A DNA stretch of 64,000 nt from Methylobacterium sp. 17Sr1-1 (lineage in GTDB: Bacteria > Pseudomonadota > Alphaproteobacteria > Rhizobiales > Beijerinckiaceae), in NCBI RefSeq assembly GCF_003173775.1, contig NZ_CP029552.1:2766001-2830000 (forward strand), read 5' to 3'. Made by a program: the position numbers and the translations under genes. Numbering within the stretch: position 1 is the first letter of the stretch; each line of letters opens with the position of its first letter. Positions 44,264 to 55,770 of this stretch are shown piece by piece. The notes beneath the pieces were generated by a model. It ran no database searches, was not told the DNA's origin, and saw only the letters and a program-made list of their open reading frames with translations.

Positions 44264-44779
44264 ATGAGCATCCGTCCCCTCGTCATCCTGCCGGACGCGC
44301 GCCTGCGCGAGATCTCGGCCCCGGTCGGCACGATCACCGGCGAGGTGCGGAAGCTCGCGGCCGACATGCTGGAGACGATGTACGACGCCCCCGGCGTCGG
44401 CCTCGCCGGCATCCAGATCGGCGAGCCGGTGCGCATCGTCACCATCGACACCTCGAAGGAGAAGGAGGACCGCAAGCCGCTGGTCCTGCTCGATCCCGAG
44501 ATCGTCTGGTCGTCGGAGGAGACCCGGCCCTACGAGGAGGGCTGCCTGTCGATCCCCGAATACTACGCCGAGGTCATCCGGCCCGACCGGGTGCGGGTGC
44601 GCTTCCGTACCCTCGACGGCGAGACCGTGGAGCAGGAGGCCGACGGGCTCCTGGCCACCTGCCTCCAGCACGAGATCGACCATCTCAACGGCGTGCTGTT
44701 CATCGACCACCTGTCGAAGCTCAAGCGCGACCGGGTGATGAAGAAGTTCGCCAAGGCGGCCAAGCGCGAAGCCGCGTAA
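44264..44779 (+). CDS. def: Peptide deformylase
   Basis: 171 aa from ATG 44264. Fe(II) metallopeptidase that removes the formyl group from new proteins. Three signature motifs: [17 protein letters not shown] (Cys94 metal ligand) and QHEIDHLNG (His136, Glu137, His140). First gene of def-fmt-truA, separated from fmt by 5 bp. Confidence 0.96.
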   Translation: MSIRPLVILPDARLREISAPVGTITGEVRKLAADMLETMYDAPGVGLAGIQIGEPVRIVTIDTSKEKEDRKPLVLLDPEIVWSSEETRPYEEGCLSIPEYYAEVIRPDRVRVRFRTLDGETVEQEADGLLATCLQHEIDHLNGVLFIDHLSKLKRDRVMKKFAKAAKREAA

Positions 44780-44784
44780 CGACG

Positions 44785-45717
44785 ATGTCCCTCAAAGTCG
44801 TGTTCATGGGCACCCCGGATTTCGCGGTGCCGACGCTGGCCGAGATCGTCGGCGGCGGCCACGAGGTCGCGGCGGTCTATACCCGCGCGCCGGCCCCCGC
44901 CGGCCGCGGCATGGCCCTGCGGCCCTCGCCGGTCCAGGCGCTGGCGGAGAAGTTCGGGCTCCCCGTCCTGACCCCGAAGACCCTGCGCACGGACGAGGCC
45001 GCCGAGACGTTTCGGAGTCACGCGGCCGACGTCGCCGTGGTGGTGGCCTACGGCATGATCCTGCCGCCCGCGATCCTCGACGCGCCGGCGCTCGGCTGCC
45101 TCAACCTGCACGCGTCCCTGCTGCCGCGCTGGCGCGGCGCCGCGCCGATCCAGCGCGCCGTGATGGCGGGGGACGAGGAGACCGGCGTCGCGGTGATGCG
45201 GATGGAGCCCGGCCTCGATACCGGCCCGGTCGGCATGGTCGAGCGGGTGGGTATCACCCCCGACATGACCGCCGGCGAGCTGCACGACCGGCTGATGCCG
45301 CTCGGCGCCGACCTGATGGCGCGGGCGCTCGGCGCGCTCGAGCGCGGCAACCTGCAGTTTCGGGCGCAGAGCGCCGAGGGCGTCGAGTACGCCCGCAAGA
45401 TCACCAACGAGGAGGCGCGGCTCGACTGGTCGCAACCGGCGAAGGCCCTGCACGACCGGGTGCGCGGCCTGTCCCCGTTCCCGGGCGCCTACGTCACGGC
45501 CGATCTCGGCCGCGGGCCGGAGCGGGTGAAGGTGCTGCGGGCACGCCTCGCGCAAGGCCAGGGCGAGCCCGGCACGCTGCTCGACGCCGCCGGCACGGTC
45601 GCGGCCGGCGAGGGCTGTTTACGCCTCGTCACCGTGCAGCCGGCCGGCAAGGGCGCGATGGCGTTCGAGGACTTCGCCCGCGGCCGGCAGCTCGCGCCGG
45701 GCGCCCGCCTCGCCTGA
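44785..45717 (+). CDS. fmt: Methionyl-tRNA formyltransferase
   Basis: 310 aa. N-terminal formyltransferase domain with the catalytic Asn107/His109 in NLHASLL and the SLLPRWRGAAPI motif at 111-122; C-terminal OB domain binds tRNA. It formylates initiator Met-tRNA using 10-formyl-THF. It overlaps truA by one base (TGATG), indicating coupled translation. Confidence 0.96.
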   Translation: MSLKVVFMGTPDFAVPTLAEIVGGGHEVAAVYTRAPAPAGRGMALRPSPVQALAEKFGLPVLTPKTLRTDEAAETFRSHAADVAVVVAYGMILPPAILDAPALGCLNLHASLLPRWRGAAPIQRAVMAGDEETGVAVMRMEPGLDTGPVGMVERVGITPDMTAGELHDRLMPLGADLMARALGALERGNLQFRAQSAEGVEYARKITNEEARLDWSQPAKALHDRVRGLSPFPGAYVTADLGRGPERVKVLRARLAQGQGEPGTLLDAAGTVAAGEGCLRLVTVQPAGKGAMAFEDFARGRQLAPGARLA

Positions 45718-46469
45718 TGCCCCGCTACAAGCTCGTCGTCGAGTATGACGGCACCGCCTTCGCCGGCTGGCAGCGGCAGGCCGCCGACCGCTCGGTGCAG
45801 CAGGCGCTGGAGGAGGCGATCGCCCGCTTCGTCGGCGGTCCGGTGCGGGTCCACTGCGCCGGGCGCACCGATGCCGGCGTGCACGCGACGCATCAGGTCG
45901 TCCATCTCGACCTCGACAAGCCGTGGCGCACCGACACGGTGCGCGACGCCGCCAACGCGCACCTCCGGCCCGAGCCGGTGGCGGTGATCGCGGCCGCCGA
46001 GGTCGGGCCGGATTTCGACGCCCGCCACTCGGCGATCAAGCGCCACTACCGCTACCGCATCCTCAACCGCCGATCCCCGCCGGCCCTGACCCGCGGCTTC
46101 GTCTGGCACGTGCCTTGGGCCCTCGATGCCGGATCGATGCACGAGGCGGCGCAGCTCATGCTCGGCCGGCACGATTTCTCCGCCTTCCGGGCGGCGGAGT
46201 GCCAGGCCAACAGCCCGGTGCGCACCCTCGACCGGCTCGACGTGACACGGGAGGGCGAGGAGATCGTGGTGGTCACCGCCGCGCGCTCGTTCCTGCACCA
46301 CCAGGTCCGCGGCATGGTCGGCACGCTGATGCTCGCCGGCGGCGGAAGGTTGACGCCGCAGGGCGTGCGCGACGTGCTCGATTCCCGCGACCGCACCCGC
46401 TGCGGGCCGCTGGCGCCCTCGGGGGGCTTGACGCTGATCGGGGTGGATTATCCGGCGGATTTAGGATGA
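45717..46469 (+). CDS. truA: tRNA pseudouridine synthase A
   Basis: 250 aa. Catalytic Asp52 in CAGRTDAGVHA; other family motifs include FSAFRA and FLHHQVRGMVG. It makes pseudouridine at positions 38-40 of the tRNA anticodon arm. Last gene of the def-fmt-truA operon. Confidence 0.96.
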   Translation: MPRYKLVVEYDGTAFAGWQRQAADRSVQQALEEAIARFVGGPVRVHCAGRTDAGVHATHQVVHLDLDKPWRTDTVRDAANAHLRPEPVAVIAAAEVGPDFDARHSAIKRHYRYRILNRRSPPALTRGFVWHVPWALDAGSMHEAAQLMLGRHDFSAFRAAECQANSPVRTLDRLDVTREGEEIVVVTAARSFLHHQVRGMVGTLMLAGGGRLTPQGVRDVLDSRDRTRCGPLAPSGGLTLIGVDYPADLG

Positions 46470-46545
46470 CCTTGCGTCATCGAGGCGCTTGGCCAGGTCC
46501 GGCGTTTCTGGCATCGTGAGCATCGCCGGAGCCGAGCCGCTGACC

Positions 46546-47004
46546 ATGACCGCCATCGCCTTCGATACGTATGCCATGGTCCGCCGGCTCAAGGCGTCCG
46601 GCTTCTCCGAGGATCAGGCCGAGGCGATCACGGGCGCGCTGAAGGATGGGCGCGAATCGGATCTGGCGTCGCTGGCGACCAAGACCGACCTGCGGGAGAG
46701 CGAGGTCGCGCTGCGGGCGGATCTGCGGGACGTCGAGACCTCGCTGAAGGCGGATCTGCGTGAGACCGAGGATCGGCTCGAGGCGGATCTGCGGGAGTCC
46801 GAAGGTCGCCTGGACGTGAAAATCACGGACCTTTCTAAGAGGGTCACGGACCTGTCTCACCGCGTGGATCTCGGCATGGCGGCGGGCCGAGCCGATATGA
46901 GGCTCTTGGAACAGCGGATGACCGTGAAGCTCGGGGCGCTGGTCGCCGCCGGCATCGGCATCATGATCGCTGCCTTCCGCTATCTGCCACCTGCCGGCCA
47001 TTGA
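46546..47004 (+). CDS. Coiled-coil membrane-anchored protein with hendecad repeats (DUF1640-like)
   Basis: 152 aa from ATG 46546. N-terminal region FDTYAMVRRLKASGFSEDQA resembles DUF1640/CCDC90-type proteins. Then at least four 11-residue repeats (ADLRDVETS-type units) encoded by tandem 33-bp DNA units from 46678 to 46842, forming a predicted coiled coil, and a C-terminal transmembrane anchor (about 130-147). The function is unknown; relatives are membrane-tethered coiled coils. An upstream ATG at 46489 is less likely. Confidence 0.8.
   Translation: MTAIAFDTYAMVRRLKASGFSEDQAEAITGALKDGRESDLASLATKTDLRESEVALRADLRDVETSLKADLRETEDRLEADLRESEGRLDVKITDLSKRVTDLSHRVDLGMAAGRADMRLLEQRMTVKLGALVAAGIGIMIAAFRYLPPAGH
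46678..46842 (+). repeat. Tandem 33-bp units within the coiled-coil gene
   Basis: Five consecutive 33-bp units (46678, 46711, 46744, 46777, 46810), the middle three most alike with core GCGGATCTGCG. Each encodes one 11-residue coiled-coil turn. Confidence 0.8.
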
Positions 47005-47031
47005 GCGCGGCCATGATGGCCGGAAGTCCGC

Positions 47032-47601
47032 TCACACCAGGACGTGCGCCCCGCCGGCAAAGCCGGCGATAAGCCCGAAGCAAGCGAGCGTGATCAGCGC
47101 CGCGACCGGCCCCGACAGGCCGAGGATTGTCCGGGCGGCGCGGGCGTGCAGCCAGAGCACCACCACCAGGAAGGCGCCGGCATCGAGCGCCGCGAGGCCC
47201 GGCGTCGCCAGATCGAGACGCAGCAGGCAGCCCGGCAGCGCCAGGGCGGCCAAGCCCGTCGCCAGGCACCAGTTGGTCACCACCACGAAGGGCACGTAGG
47301 CCCGGGTGCGACCGAGACGGCGCAGCACCGCGATCATCGCCAGCGGCACCGCCAGGAACCCCGCCGCCCATCCGGCGAGGACCGCCACGGTGACGTGGTC
47401 GAGCTGGAACGGCGCGGAGCCGGCCCCGCGTTCCAGGGCGAGCGCCACCGTCACCGCCGGTGCGGTGAGCCAGACCGCCCCGAAGGAGCGCCAGAAGCCG
47501 CGCTCGCTCACGTCGAAATGGGTGAGCGCGTCCGGCCGGCGGCCGATCAGGCCGGCGGTGCCGCGCAAGGATCGGGTCACCTCGTCAGCGCTCAAGAACA
47601 T
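47032..47601 (-). CDS. Membrane protein of unknown function
   Basis: 189 aa with about five hydrophobic segments between residues 35 and 187. The N-terminal 35 residues are soluble (FLSADEVTRSLRGTAGLIGR). The layout resembles Yip1-like small membrane proteins, but the match is weak. ATG 47601 gives a normal start. It lies 51 bp downstream of dapE on the minus strand, so may share its transcript. Confidence 0.75.
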   Translation of the reverse strand: MFLSADEVTRSLRGTAGLIGRRPDALTHFDVSERGFWRSFGAVWLTAPAVTVALALERGAGSAPFQLDHVTVAVLAGWAAGFLAVPLAMIAVLRRLGRTRAYVPFVVVTNWCLATGLAALALPGCLLRLDLATPGLAALDAGAFLVVVLWLHARAARTILGLSGPVAALITLACFGLIAGFAGGAHVLV

Positions 47602-47652
47602 CGGCGGCCTCCCGGATCGAGGTCGCCAGATTCAACTTTCGTCTAATGCCGG

Positions 47653-48840
47653 TCAAGCCTGACCCGGCGTCGCGGGTCCGGCGGGAAAATACGCGTCCAG
47701 CACCCTCCCGTAGATCGCCGCCAGCCGGTCGAGGTCCGCCACCGCCACCCGCTCGTCGACCTGGTGCATCGTCTGCCCGACGAGCCCGAACTCGATCACC
47801 GGGCAGGCGTCCTTGATGAACCGGGCATCCGAGGTGCCGCCGGTGGTCGAGAGGGCGGGCCGGCGGCCGGTCTCGGCCTCGATCGCGTCGGCCACCCGCT
47901 CGACGAAGGCGTCGGGCGTGGTCAGGAAGGCAACGGAGTTGGTCGGGCGCACGTCGAGGCTGTAGCGCACCGCGTTGCCGGCCGCCTCCTTCAAGCGCCG
48001 CTCCAACTCGGCGGCCAGGGTCTCGGGCGTCCAGAGGTCGTTGAAGCGGATGTTGAAGGTCGCTCGCGCCTCGGCCGGGATCACGTTGGTCGACGGATTG
48101 CCGACATCCATCGTGGTGAATTCGAGGTTCGAGGCGTCGAAATGCGCCGTGCCGGTATCGAGAGGGCCGGCGAGGAGCCCCTGCGCAAGGCGTAGGAGGC
48201 CCGGGATCGGGTTCTCGGCCCGGTGCGGATAGGCGACGTGGCCCTGCACCCCGTGCACGGTCAGGGTCGCGGTGAGCGAGCCGCGCCGCCCGATCTTGAT
48301 CATCTCGCCTAAGGTATCGGGATTGGTCGGCTCGCCGAGCAGGCAGTGGCTGAAGCGCTCGCCCCTCTCCTTGGCCCAATCGAGGAGCTTGACGGTGCCG
48401 TTGACCGCCGGCCCCTCCTCGTCGCCGGTGATCAGGAACGCGATCGCGCCGCCGAAATCCGGTCCGCGCCGCGCGAGGAAGGCCAGCACCGCCGCCAGCA
48501 TGCAGGCGATGCCGCCCTTCATGTCGACGGCGCCGCGGCCGAACAAGTCCCCGCCCTCGACCGCCCCGGCGAAGGGGTCGTGGCGCCAAGCCGCGGCATC
48601 ACCCGGCGGCACCACGTCGGTGTGGCCGGCCAAGAGCAGGCACGGCCCCTCGCCGATCCGGGCGTAGAGGTTCTCGATGTCCGGCGTGCCCGCTTCCGAG
48701 AAGACCGGGCGCTCGACCGTGAATCCGGCCTCGCTGAGGATTACCGCGAGATAGGCGAGCGCCCCGCCCTCGTGCGGCGTCACCGAGGGGCAGCGGATCA
48801 GTCCCTGAGCCAGGGCGAGGGGGGAATGGGAATCGGTCAC
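47653..48840 (-). CDS. dapE: Succinyl-diaminopimelate desuccinylase
   Basis: 395 aa from GTG 48840 ([12 protein letters not shown]); a TTG at 48855 is a less likely alternative. M20 metallopeptidase fold: His73 and Asp75 in [10 protein letters not shown], Asp106 in [10 protein letters not shown], Glu141 and Glu142 in TGDEEGPAV. It makes LL-diaminopimelate for lysine and peptidoglycan. The NPSTNVIP and GGTSDARF segments distinguish DapE from relatives such as ArgE. Confidence 0.94.
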   Translation of the reverse strand: MTDSHSPLALAQGLIRCPSVTPHEGGALAYLAVILSEAGFTVERPVFSEAGTPDIENLYARIGEGPCLLLAGHTDVVPPGDAAAWRHDPFAGAVEGGDLFGRGAVDMKGGIACMLAAVLAFLARRGPDFGGAIAFLITGDEEGPAVNGTVKLLDWAKERGERFSHCLLGEPTNPDTLGEMIKIGRRGSLTATLTVHGVQGHVAYPHRAENPIPGLLRLAQGLLAGPLDTGTAHFDASNLEFTTMDVGNPSTNVIPAEARATFNIRFNDLWTPETLAAELERRLKEAAGNAVRYSLDVRPTNSVAFLTTPDAFVERVADAIEAETGRRPALSTTGGTSDARFIKDACPVIEFGLVGQTMHQVDERVAVADLDRLAAIYGRVLDAYFPAGPATPGQA

Positions 48841-49012
48841 GGCGTGTATCCGCAAAGAAGTCGAAGGCTCGGTGGCCGCGAGCCGTAGCGCCGAACGGCC
48901 CTGATGAGAACCGCCGCGATCGACACCGCTTCCGCGTCGGGACCCTTGCTCTCTGAGGCCCCCGCCCTTCGAGACCCTTCCCGGCGACCGGCGTCTCGCC
49001 TAACTAGGCCGC

Positions 49013-49792
49013 ATGACCGCGCTCAGCCCCGACGAGATCGAACGCTACGCCCGCCACATCGTGCTGCGGGAGGTCGGCGGCCCCGGCCAGGTCCGCCTCA
49101 AGGCGGCGCGGGTGCTGGTGATCGGCGCCGGCGGCCTCGGCGCGCCGCTGATCCAATACCTGGCGGCGGCCGGGATCGGCACGGTCGGCATCGTCGACGA
49201 CGACACGGTCTCGCTCTCCAACCTCCAGCGGCAGGTGATCCACGGCACGCCCGACATCGGGCGGCCGAAGGTCGAGAGCGCGGCGGACGCGATCGCCCGG
49301 CTCAACCCGAATGTCCGGGTCGAGACCCACGCCACCCGCCTGACGCCCGAGAATGCCGAGGCGCTGATCGCGGCGTACGACCTCGTCGCGGACGGCTCGG
49401 ACAATTTTTCGACCCGCTACGCCGTCTCGGACGCGTGCTACCGCGCCCGCCGGCCGCTGGTGACCGCGGCGCTCGGCCAGTTCGACGGCTCGCTCACCAC
49501 GATCCGGGCCCACGAGACCGGGCCGGACGGACGGCCGAACCCGACCTATCGCTGCCTGTTCCCGAGCCCGCCGCCGGCCGGCTCGGTGCCGACCTGCGCC
49601 GAGGCCGGGGTGCTCGGCGCGCTCGCCGGCCTGATGGGATCGCTGATGGCGCTGGAGGTCATCCGCGCCGTCGCCGGCTTCGGCGAGCCCCTGGTCGGCC
49701 GCCTGCTGATGGTCGATGCCCGCTCCCTGCGCTTCGAGACGCTGTCCTACGCCTGGGACCCGGGCAATCCGTTGAGCGGGACGGACCATTGA
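49013..49792 (+). CDS. MoeB/ThiF/HesA family adenylyltransferase
   Basis: 259 aa. E1-like fold: ATP-binding GAGGLGAP at 38-45, the DDDTVSLSNLQRQ segment and an acceptor Cys in VPTCAEAG. These enzymes adenylate the C-terminus of MoaD or ThiS for sulfur transfer. The paired CxxC zinc motifs of classical MoeB are not seen. It could serve molybdopterin (MoeB) or thiamine (ThiF) synthesis; with molybdenum genes elsewhere in this window MoeB is the better guess. Confidence 0.88.
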   Translation: MTALSPDEIERYARHIVLREVGGPGQVRLKAARVLVIGAGGLGAPLIQYLAAAGIGTVGIVDDDTVSLSNLQRQVIHGTPDIGRPKVESAADAIARLNPNVRVETHATRLTPENAEALIAAYDLVADGSDNFSTRYAVSDACYRARRPLVTAALGQFDGSLTTIRAHETGPDGRPNPTYRCLFPSPPPAGSVPTCAEAGVLGALAGLMGSLMALEVIRAVAGFGEPLVGRLLMVDARSLRFETLSYAWDPGNPLSGTDH

Positions 49793-49816
49793 GGCCCGTC
49801 CCGCCATCGAGCCTTG

Positions 49817-51826
49817 TCAGGCCGCCCGGATCTCGCCCAGAAAGCCGTCGACCTCCTGCTTGACCGTCAGGGAGTGCGTCGCCAGGTCGGCGGCGGCCGC
49901 GAGCGCCTGTGCGGCCGCGCCGCCGGTCTCGTCCGCCAGCGACCGCACGCGGGCGACGCTGGACGAGACATCCCGGGTGCCGCGCGCCGCCTCGTTCGCG
50001 TTGCGGGAAATCTCCGTCGTGGCGGCGGTCTGCTCCACCACCGTCGCCGCGATGGCGCTGCTGATCTCGTTCAGCGCCGCGATCGTGCCGCCGATCTGCC
50101 GGATGGCGGCGCCCGCCTGCTCGGTGGCCGCCTGGATCGCCGTGATCTGCCCGCTGATCTCCTCGGTGGCCCGCGCGGTCTGTCCGGCCAGCTCCTTCAC
50201 TTCCGCCGCGACCACCGCGAAGCCGCGCCCGGCCTCGCCGGCCCGGGCGGCCTCGATCGTGGCGTTGAGCGCGAGCAGGTTGGTCTGGCTGGCGATGGCC
50301 GAGATGATGGTGACGGCGGCCCCGATCTGGGTCGCGGCGGTGCCGAGACTCGCCATGGCGGTGTTGGTGGCGTCGGCCTCGTGCGCGGCGTGGCCGGCGA
50401 CCTCGCGGGAATGCACGACCTGGCGCTCGATCTCCCGCAGCGACGCCACCATCTCCTCGGCGGCCGCCGCGACGGTCTGGACGTTGGCCGAGGTCTCCTC
50501 GGCGGCGGCGCTGGAGGCGACGGCCTGGGCATTGGTGCCGTCGGCGACTTGAGTCATCGAGCGGGCGGTGGCGTCGAGCTCGGAGGCGGCCGAGGTGACG
50601 ATCTCGAGCGAGCCGGCGACCCGCTGCTGGAAGGCGGCGATCAGCGCGTCGACCCGGTCGGCGCGGCGCTGGCGGGCGGAGGCCTGCGCGGCCTGGTCGG
50701 CCTCCAGCGCGAGGCGCGCTACCGCGTTCTGACGAAACACCTCCACGGCGCGGGCCATCTCGCCCATCTCGTCGGTCGCGTCCTGCGAGGGGACCGCGAC
50801 GGCGATCTCGCCCGCGGCCAGACGGCTCATCGCCCGGGTCATGCCGGAGATCGGACGGGTGATGCTGCGCCCGATCAGGACGGCCGACGCCGCGCTGATC
50901 GCCAGGATCAGCGCCAGCAGCCCGACCTGCACCGGCTTCGTCGCGGCCATCGTGGCGTTGCTGCGCGCGGTGATGTCCTGAAGCACCGCGTCCAGCTTGG
51001 TGCGGACCTGCGTGCCCGTGCCGACGAGCGCCTCCGCCTTGGGCTTCAGGCTCTGCTCGTACAGAGCCTCGCTCTCGATCATGGCGGAGGCCGCCGCCGT
51101 GATGTGCCGGTTGAGGCGATGCAGGGCTTCCTCGACGGTAGCGAGATCGCGCCGCTGCGCCGGCGTCAGGCTCAGCGCCTTCAGCTTTCCGACCGATGCC
51201 TCGGCGGTGGTGAAGGTCGCGGCCGAGAGCGCACGGGTCTTCGGGTCGGTGGTCGCCAGAAAGCGCCAGTTCATGACGCGGAACAGCAGCAGGGTCCGCT
51301 CGATCTCCACCGCCTGGTCCAGGATCGCGTCGTCGCCGCCGGACCGGAGCTGCGCGACGAGCGCGCCCGAGGCCTTGGTCAGGTCGTCGCCCGCGCTGTA
51401 GACGCCGGCCTTGTTCTCGCGGATCTGCGTGCCGAGCGCGACCAGCTTGGGGAGCTCCGCGGCGAGACGGCTCGACTGGTCGCGCAGACCGGCGTAGAGC
51501 GTGCGCCGCTCGTCCGACAAGGCCCGCTCGGCGAGCCCGTCGGCGAGCTGCGTCATCTCCGACAGGCTGGACTGCATCCCGGTCGCCCCGTCCGCACTCG
51601 GCGTCATCCGGTACGTCAGGCTCTGCGCCAGGAAGCGGTCGGTCAGGCCGTTCAGCGTGTACAGCTCGCGGGCCGCCCGCTCGAGCATCGCCCTGGTATT
51701 GAACATCTCGTCGAGGCTTGCGGTCTGCCGATAGGCGAAGCCGCCCATCACGGCCGCGAGGATCGCCAGAAGCGTGAAGCCGCCGTACAGGCGTGCACGC
51801 ATTTGGATGCGCATCGGATCGTTCAC
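49817..51826 (-). CDS. Methyl-accepting chemotaxis protein
   Basis: 669 aa from GTG 51826; an in-frame ATG at 51814 gives 665 aa, and neither has a strong ribosome site. First transmembrane helix at about 12-30, a ~250-residue helical periplasmic sensor domain (four-helix or HBM-like), second helix about 290-315, HAMP domain, then the MCP signalling domain with the hairpin tip [20 protein letters not shown]. No C-terminal CheR-binding pentapeptide is obvious. No chemotaxis genes lie nearby. Confidence 0.94.
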   Translation of the reverse strand: MNDPMRIQMRARLYGGFTLLAILAAVMGGFAYRQTASLDEMFNTRAMLERAARELYTLNGLTDRFLAQSLTYRMTPSADGATGMQSSLSEMTQLADGLAERALSDERRTLYAGLRDQSSRLAAELPKLVALGTQIRENKAGVYSAGDDLTKASGALVAQLRSGGDDAILDQAVEIERTLLLFRVMNWRFLATTDPKTRALSAATFTTAEASVGKLKALSLTPAQRRDLATVEEALHRLNRHITAAASAMIESEALYEQSLKPKAEALVGTGTQVRTKLDAVLQDITARSNATMAATKPVQVGLLALILAISAASAVLIGRSITRPISGMTRAMSRLAAGEIAVAVPSQDATDEMGEMARAVEVFRQNAVARLALEADQAAQASARQRRADRVDALIAAFQQRVAGSLEIVTSAASELDATARSMTQVADGTNAQAVASSAAAEETSANVQTVAAAAEEMVASLREIERQVVHSREVAGHAAHEADATNTAMASLGTAATQIGAAVTIISAIASQTNLLALNATIEAARAGEAGRGFAVVAAEVKELAGQTARATEEISGQITAIQAATEQAGAAIRQIGGTIAALNEISSAIAATVVEQTAATTEISRNANEAARGTRDVSSSVARVRSLADETGGAAAQALAAAADLATHSLTVKQEVDGFLGEIRAA

Positions 51827-52174
51827 CCGCCAGAGAGAGGGCGGCGACGCTGCGACAGATTTTGGAAGATTCCGTAAAGATTCCTGGGCTTACGATAAAT
51901 AGGATTTTATTCTATATCTCGACGATGCCGCAAGCCAAGCCGAGGCGAGCATTGCTCGCCTGAGAGCCGGCACGTCGCATGGCATCCACCGAGCACGCCA
52001 GCCGTTGCACCTGCCGGCATTCGCGGCTTCGTGCTTGAACGTTCGCCTCGTGCGGAACGGAGAGTCCGTGACCCCGTGCGCCGTCCCGACAATGCGGCGC
52101 GGCGTCCGCGACAGATCAGGGCGGCGGACGTGCCGGACCGTCGCCCCCTCCGGCTCGGTCCGGCCCCTTCGCGA
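51827..52174. other. Gene-free stretch upstream of the chemoreceptor
   Basis: 348 bp with no plausible gene. 51880-51925 is strikingly AT-rich against the GC-rich background and is likely to be the chemoreceptor promoter region. Confidence 0.6.
51904..51933 (-). promoter_or_regulatory. Candidate promoter of the chemoreceptor gene
   Basis: On the minus strand: TTGCGG (51933-51928), 18-bp spacer, TAAAAT (51909-51904), about 78 bp before the GTG start. The -10 matches sigma-70 at five of six positions; the -35 is weak. Confidence 0.35.
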
Positions 52175-53125
<951 letters not shown>

Positions 53126-53180
53126 GCCCGGCTCCTCGCCCGATCGGCGGCGCCCGAGGCGCCGCCGGCTGTTTCAGCGA

Positions 53181-55604
53181 TCAACCCCGCAGGGTCGCAC
53201 CGGTCTTGCGCGTCACCTCGGCGACGATCTTCTGGCTCACGGCCTCGATCTCCGCATCGGTGAGGGTGCGGTCGGTCGGCTGGAGCCGGACGGCCACGGC
53301 GACGGACTTCTGGTCCTCGCCGATGCCGGCGCCCTCGTAGACGTCGAACACCTCGATGCCGGTGACGAGGGTGCGCTCGGCGGCTTGCGCCGCCTTCAGG
53401 ATGTCGCCCGCCGAGACGGTGCGGGCGACCACGAAGGCGAAGTCGCGGGTGAGCGGCTGGAAGTCGGGCAGGCTCGCCGCCGGCTTCATCTTGGTCGGCC
53501 GGTGCTTCGGCAGCGGGAGGGCGTCCAGCGTGATCTCGCTGACCACCACCGGGCCCTTGATGTCGAGGGCCTTCAGCACCCGCGGATGCAGCTCGCCGAA
53601 GAACCCGACCTGGTTGCGCGGCCCGAACTGGAGCGTGCCGGAGCGGCCGGGATGCAGCCAGTCCGGCCCGCCGGCCACGACCTGGAGGCCGCCGGTCGGC
53701 ACGCCGAGGGCAGCGAGGAGCGCCAGCGCGTCCGCCTTGGCCTCGAAGGCGTCGACGGGCCGCGCCGCCCCGTCCCAATGCCGGCCGGCGCCGCCGTGGC
53801 GGGCGGAGCCGCGGCGGAGCGCGGTGGCCTTGGTGGTCTGGCCCTCCGGCTGATCGGAGGCGAAGCACTGGCCGACCTCGAACAGGGCGACGTCGCCGTA
53901 TCCGCGGTCGGCGTTGCGCTGGGCGGCGCGGGCGAGGCCCGGCACCAGGCTAGGGCGCATGTCCGAGAGGTCGGCGGCGATCGGGTTGGCGAGCGCCAGT
54001 TCCGGCTTGCCGCCGCCGAACAGGGTGGCGTCGTCATGCGCGATGAACGACCAGGTCACCGCCTCGACGAGGCCGCGGGCGGCGAATTCGCGCTTGGCCT
54101 GCCGGGTGCGCTTCTGCATCACGGTGAGCACCGGGCGGATGACGGTCGCCTCGATCCGCGGCAGGGGCTTCGGCTCGATCCGGTCGAGGCCGGCGATGCG
54201 CACGATCTCCTCGACGAGGTCGGCCTTGCCCTCGACGTCGGGACGCCAGGACGGCGACAGCACCTTGGCCCGGTCGCCGGTGCCGGCGACGTGGAAGCCG
54301 AGCGATTCCAGCGTCACCTTCATCTCCGGCCGCGGCAGGTCGAGGCCGGACAGCCGGCGCACCTCGGTCCACGGGAAGTCGATGATGCGGTCGGTATCCG
54401 GCACCTCGCCCGAGACGGTGGCCTGGCTCGGGGTGCCGCCGCAGAGGTCGAGCACCAACTTCGTCGCGAGATCCAGGCCCGGCAGGGCGAAGGCCGGATC
54501 GACCCCACGCTCGAACCGGTAGCGGGCATCCGTCACGATGCCGAGGCGCCGGCCGGTGCGGGCGATGGTGAGCGGATCCCACAGGGCCGATTCGATCAGC
54601 ACGTCGGTCGTGCCCTCGTCGCAGCCCGAATGCTCCCCGCCCATGATGCCGGCGATCGACTCGACGCCGTTCTCGTCGGCGATGACGATCGCGCCGTCGT
54701 CGAGCCGGTAGGTGCGGCCGTCGAGGGCGACGATCTCCTCGCCGTCCCGGGCGCGGCGCACGGTGAGGTTGCCCTTCACCTTGGCGGCGTCGAAGACGTG
54801 GAGCGGCCGGCCGCGGTCGAAGGTGACGTAGTTGGTGATGTCGACGAGCGCATTGATCGGCCGCAGGCCGATCGCGGTCAGGCGCCGGCGCATCCACTCG
54901 GGAGACGGCCCGTTCCTGACGCCGCGCACCAGCCGCAGGCCGAAGAGCGGGCAGAGATGCGCGTCCTCCGGGGCGAAGTCGCGGGTGACCGCGACCGGGC
55001 AGGCCCCCTCCCCGCGGACCGGCGCCAGCTGCTCGCGCTTGAGGGTGCCGATGCCGGCCGCCGCGAGGTCGCGGGCGATGCCGTGGATGCCGGTGCAGTC
55101 GGGCCGGTTCGGCGTCAGGTTGATCTCGATCACCGGGTCGTCGAAGCCGGCGAAGGCCGCGTAGGACTGGCCGACCGGTGCGTCGGCGGGCAGATCGAGG
55201 ATGCCGTCGTGGTCGTCCGACAGGCCGAGCTCGGACCCGGAGCACAGCATGCCGCGGCTCTCGACGCCGCGGATCACCCCGACCGACAGGGTGATGTTCT
55301 TGCCCGGCACGTAGGTGCCGGGAGGCGCGAACACGGTCTTCATGCCGGCCCGCGCGTTCGGCGCGCCGCAGACGACCTGCACGGGGGCGCCCTCGCCGGT
55401 CTCGACGGTGCAGACCCGCAGCCGGTCGGCATTCGGGTGCTGCTCGGCGGTGAGCACCGCGGCGATGCGATAGGCCGAGAGATCCGCGGCCTTGTCCTCG
55501 ACGCGCTCGACCTCCAGCCCGATGCGGGTCAGCGTCTCGACGATCGTGTCGAGGGAGGCGTCGGTGTCGAGGTGGTCCTTGAGCCAGGAGAGGGTGAATT
55601 TCAT
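53181..55604 (-). CDS. pheT: Phenylalanine-tRNA ligase beta subunit
   Basis: 807 aa, standard length for the bacterial form. Domain order: tRNA-binding domain at the N-terminus ([19 protein letters not shown] region), B3/4 editing domain, B5 domain, catalytic-like core, and FDX-ACB anticodon-binding domain at the C-terminus ([20 protein letters not shown] region). It partners PheS in an alpha2beta2 enzyme. Located 166 bp downstream of pheS. Confidence 0.97.
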   Translation of the reverse strand: MKFTLSWLKDHLDTDASLDTIVETLTRIGLEVERVEDKAADLSAYRIAAVLTAEQHPNADRLRVCTVETGEGAPVQVVCGAPNARAGMKTVFAPPGTYVPGKNITLSVGVIRGVESRGMLCSGSELGLSDDHDGILDLPADAPVGQSYAAFAGFDDPVIEINLTPNRPDCTGIHGIARDLAAAGIGTLKREQLAPVRGEGACPVAVTRDFAPEDAHLCPLFGLRLVRGVRNGPSPEWMRRRLTAIGLRPINALVDITNYVTFDRGRPLHVFDAAKVKGNLTVRRARDGEEIVALDGRTYRLDDGAIVIADENGVESIAGIMGGEHSGCDEGTTDVLIESALWDPLTIARTGRRLGIVTDARYRFERGVDPAFALPGLDLATKLVLDLCGGTPSQATVSGEVPDTDRIIDFPWTEVRRLSGLDLPRPEMKVTLESLGFHVAGTGDRAKVLSPSWRPDVEGKADLVEEIVRIAGLDRIEPKPLPRIEATVIRPVLTVMQKRTRQAKREFAARGLVEAVTWSFIAHDDATLFGGGKPELALANPIAADLSDMRPSLVPGLARAAQRNADRGYGDVALFEVGQCFASDQPEGQTTKATALRRGSARHGGAGRHWDGAARPVDAFEAKADALALLAALGVPTGGLQVVAGGPDWLHPGRSGTLQFGPRNQVGFFGELHPRVLKALDIKGPVVVSEITLDALPLPKHRPTKMKPAASLPDFQPLTRDFAFVVARTVSAGDILKAAQAAERTLVTGIEVFDVYEGAGIGEDQKSVAVAVRLQPTDRTLTDAEIEAVSQKIVAEVTRKTGATLRG

Positions 55605-55770
55605 CGGGATAAACCTCTCGGCTCAGGCGAGCCGGGTCTTCGTGACGAGGAGGACGGCCAAGCGGCGCCGGTCGTCGTTGGAGGGCAGCGCGGCCCGCTC
55701 GTGCCCGGAGGCGGCGAGGTGCGGGTCAGGACCTCGCTCCCGGCCATGATGCCCCTCGGGGCGAAATCGC

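Noticed and set aside
55605..55770. Small gene between pheS and pheT
   Set aside because: The only frame is Ser/Pro/Arg-rich with no ribosome site; nothing supports it.
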